From NCBI RefSeq assembly GCF_001428825.1, contig NZ_LMIT01000009.1, positions 276,829 to 321,056 on the forward strand: a stretch of DNA of 44,228 nt, given 5' to 3'. Below are positions 42,436-44,228 of this stretch, one piece after another. Numbering within the stretch: the first letter of the stretch is position 1; each line of letters begins with the position of its first letter. The DNA is from Nocardioides sp. Root240. Its GTDB lineage: Bacteria; Actinomycetota; Actinomycetes; Propionibacteriales; Nocardioidaceae. Made by a program: the position numbers and the translations under genes. The notes below the pieces were generated by a model that was given only the letters and a program-made list of their open reading frames with translations, did no database searches and was not told where the DNA came from.

Positions 42436-44154
42436 ATGGTCGGTCTTGTCGCGGAGCTGGACGGTCGCGTCCTCAGGCTCGACGGCAAGACGTCGTACCG
42501 GATCGGGCGCGCGATCGAGGCGGACGTGGTGCTCACCGCCGGCTCCGTGTCGCGCCAGCACGCCGAGATCCGCCTCGTCGGGGGCCTCTGGGTGCTCGTC
42601 GACGCGGGCAGCAACTTCGGCACCTACGTCGACGGCGAGCGGATCACCGAGTACGGCATCGAGCAACGGATCACCGTCCGCTGCGGTCCGCCCGCGCCCG
42701 GCGCCGAGCTGGTGATCATCCCCGCCGACCAGTACGACGAGGTCCTCGCCGCTCCGCCCGCTCCGCCGGCTCCGCCCGTCGCCCCGCCACCGCCTCCCGC
42801 GCCGGCGTCGGCGTCGGCGTCGGCGCCCGTCCCGGACCGGCCGGTCGCCCCGCCTGCGGCGGCACCGGTGATGGCCGGCAACGAGGCGACCCAGATCCTC
42901 GCGGCAGCGCCCCCGTCGGTTCCGGGCCAGGTCGGACCGCCGCCGGTGCGCAGCGGTCCCGACCTGCTGCTCGTCGCGGAGGGCCGCGAGCACCGCTTCC
43001 GCCACCCGGCGCAGATCACCGTGGGCCGCCGCAGCGACTGCACGGTCGTGATCGGCGATCCGGCGTGCTCCCGCGTGCACGGCCGGATCGACGCGCACCC
43101 CGGCGGCTGGACCTGGACGAACCTCTCCAGCGAGGGCACCTGGCTCGACGGTCGCCGGGTCGACCGCCGCCCGTTCGACGAGCGGGTCTCCCTCCGGCTC
43201 GGCCACCCGGTCGCCGGGACCGAGCTGACGCTCGTGCCGATCCTCTCGGCTGCCGAGGAGGAGCGCCGGATCGCCCGCCGCCGCTGGGGGCGCCGGCTCG
43301 TCGTGGTTGGTGCGGTCGCCGCCGGTCTGCTGCTCGTCGGCGGCCTGCTCGGCGCCGCCTGGCTGGTCCTCCGCGACGACGACAGCAGCACGACCGCGGG
43401 CGAGCGTTCGTCATCCGGCGGACCGAGCTCGATGGACACGCTCACCAACGACGAGCTCGACTCCGCCAAGGCAGCGGCCGTGAAGATCACGGCCGACACC
43501 GTCGACCTCGCCGACCAACCCGTCAGCTACGGCGGCTCGGGATCCATCATCCGTGCGGACGGGCTGATCCTGACCAACGCCCATGTCGCGGCCCCGGAGT
43601 CCCCGGGCCTGGCCGAGCAGTACGTCGGCCTCGACCTGCGCGACCCCGACTTCCTGCTGATCCACCTCACCGACGGCCGGACGGACACGAACTCGCCGGC
43701 GGCGTACCGGGCCCGGGTGGTGGAGGCCGACGGCTACCTCGACGTCGCCGTCATCCAAGTCTACGCCCGTGCCGACGGCAGCCCGCTCGGCGGCGACCTG
43801 AGCCTGCCGACCGTGCCGATGGGCGACTCCGACGCGCTGCGCGCCGGTGACGACGTCACCGTCCTCGGGTTCCCCGCGATCGCGCGCTCGGAGGACTCGA
43901 TCACCGTCACCACCGGCGTGGTGTCGACCGTCATCAACGACGGCACCCTCGGCCCGCGCTCCGAGCTCGACACCGACGCCCGGATCGCCCCCGGCAACTC
44001 GGGCGGCATGGCGATCAACAACGACGGCGAGCTGATCGGCATCCCCACCGCGCTGCTGCCCGACCAGGGCGGCTCGTCGGTGCTGAGCGGCCGGATCCGG
44101 TCGATCGACCCCGTGAAGGAGCTGATCACCGCCGCCGAGGCGGCGGTCGGCTAG
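42436..44154 (+). CDS. Double-FHA transmembrane trypsin-like protease
   Basis: A 572-residue fusion. FHA 1 (about 1-95) shows YRIGRAIEADVVL, SVSRQHAEI and NFGTYVDGERI. A Pro/Ala linker carries NEATQIL with Thr152, reminiscent of the phospho-threonine sites of GarA-type proteins. FHA 2 (about 175-270) has ITVGRRSDCTVVI, CSRVHGRI and EGTWLDGRRV. One transmembrane helix follows (about 287-312), then an outer S1C-like protease with His383 (TNAHVA), Asp436 (YLDVAV) and Ser522 (PGNSGGM). No PDZ domain is visible. It should link Ser/Thr-kinase phosphorylation inside to proteolysis outside. The order is inside-out; the partners are unknown. Confidence 0.9.
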   Translation: MVGLVAELDGRVLRLDGKTSYRIGRAIEADVVLTAGSVSRQHAEIRLVGGLWVLVDAGSNFGTYVDGERITEYGIEQRITVRCGPPAPGAELVIIPADQYDEVLAAPPAPPAPPVAPPPPPAPASASASAPVPDRPVAPPAAAPVMAGNEATQILAAAPPSVPGQVGPPPVRSGPDLLLVAEGREHRFRHPAQITVGRRSDCTVVIGDPACSRVHGRIDAHPGGWTWTNLSSEGTWLDGRRVDRRPFDERVSLRLGHPVAGTELTLVPILSAAEEERRIARRRWGRRLVVVGAVAAGLLLVGGLLGAAWLVLRDDDSSTTAGERSSSGGPSSMDTLTNDELDSAKAAAVKITADTVDLADQPVSYGGSGSIIRADGLILTNAHVAAPESPGLAEQYVGLDLRDPDFLLIHLTDGRTDTNSPAAYRARVVEADGYLDVAVIQVYARADGSPLGGDLSLPTVPMGDSDALRAGDDVTVLGFPAIARSEDSITVTTGVVSTVINDGTLGPRSELDTDARIAPGNSGGMAINNDGELIGIPTALLPDQGGSSVLSGRIRSIDPVKELITAAEAAVG

Positions 44155-44228
44155 GGCGTGTCTCCCAAGTCGGCGCCGTCGCGAGCGGCGTTTGCGGCCG
44201 ATCTGGCAAGGCGGCGGAGCGACGATGT
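44155..44228. repeat. Possible start of a repeat/mobile element, cut by the window end
   Basis: Directly after the protease stop codon comes GGGCGTGTCTCCCAAGTCGG, then CGCCGTCGCGAGCGGCG (a small hairpin) and a CGATCTGGCAAGGCGGCG stretch. There is no start codon with a ribosome site. The sequence resembles, from memory, termini of actinobacterial repeats, but it is truncated and cannot be confirmed here. Confidence 0.35.

Noticed and set aside
37392..42623. Very long open frame on the minus strand opposite gdh
   Set aside because: It mirrors the codon phase of gdh in GC-rich DNA, has no recognisable domain and has a low-complexity Val/Asp/Gly/Arg composition.

Overview
The window is chromosomal DNA of a high-GC actinobacterium, most likely a Nocardioides-like member of the Nocardioidaceae. 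The reasons are very GC-rich codon third positions, many GTG starts, abundant leaderless promoters (a -10 box 6-8 nt before the start codon at about twenty genes), and actinobacterial gene types: an actinobacterial DapC/DapD/DapE set, DUF3117, DUF2505, a BldC-like regulator, WS/DGAT, the giant NAD-glutamate dehydrogenase, and a ZAS anti-sigma factor beside a SigE-type ECF factor. The species call is inference. I see no rRNA, tRNA, CRISPR array, prophage or intact transposase.

Layout. 1-373 holds no convincing gene but has a ~27-bp direct repeat. 374-1596 (-) is a two-gene clpP operon whose second subunit lacks the catalytic serine. 1712-4881 (+) encodes a methyltransferase behind a MerR-type palindromic promoter, a secreted GH5 endoglycoceramidase-like hydrolase and a Bax-inhibitor-1 membrane protein. 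5106-8053 is a divergent SGNH-hydrolase / cystathionine beta-synthase pair, with a spermidine/thialysine-type acetyltransferase translationally coupled to the synthase. 8064-9424 (-) has a low-affinity iron permease-family protein and a GNAT enzyme. 9529-10986 is fdxA-dapC. 11014-11100 is a long palindrome. 11117-14436 has a cupin, a TPR protein and a membrane-anchored cell-wall-hydrolase-like protein. 14475-17860 (-) has dapD, a DM13 lipoprotein-DoxX pair, a thioesterase and a DinB/DUF664 protein.

18023-18535 is a small secreted protein. 18608-18805 is a T-box leader controlling ileS (18806-22042). 22122-26976 runs PaaI thioesterase, dapE, LOG-family protein, DivIVA-domain protein, DUF3117 and leucyl aminopeptidase. 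26968-30251 is an O-methyltransferase facing a sigE / anti-sigma / htrA envelope-stress module. 30267-32558 is a BldC-like regulator divergent from a SAF-domain/CpaE-like pair. 32548-34247 (-) is a cupredoxin-like lipoprotein with a polytopic membrane partner. 34393-37232 has a WS/DGAT-family acyltransferase with an altered active site, a small membrane protein, a MITE-like element and tandem DUF2505 genes. 37389-42383 is the 180-kDa glutamate dehydrogenase, which carries an in-frame REP-like insertion. 42436-44154 is a double-FHA transmembrane trypsin-like protease. The last ~70 bases look like the start of a repeat cut by the window end.

Functional links. dapC, dapD and dapE provide three consecutive steps of lysine/diaminopimelate synthesis. 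The order O-methyltransferase-sigE-anti-sigma-htrA and the run dapE-LOG-DivIVA-DUF3117 recall the Mycobacterium tuberculosis Rv1202-Rv1223 region, from memory. The most unusual observations are the REP-like peptide inside glutamate dehydrogenase, the active/inactive ClpP pair, the FHA-FHA-TM-protease fusion, the WS/DGAT with HQ in place of HH, the MITE-like element that supplies a stop codon, and the density of leaderless promoters.
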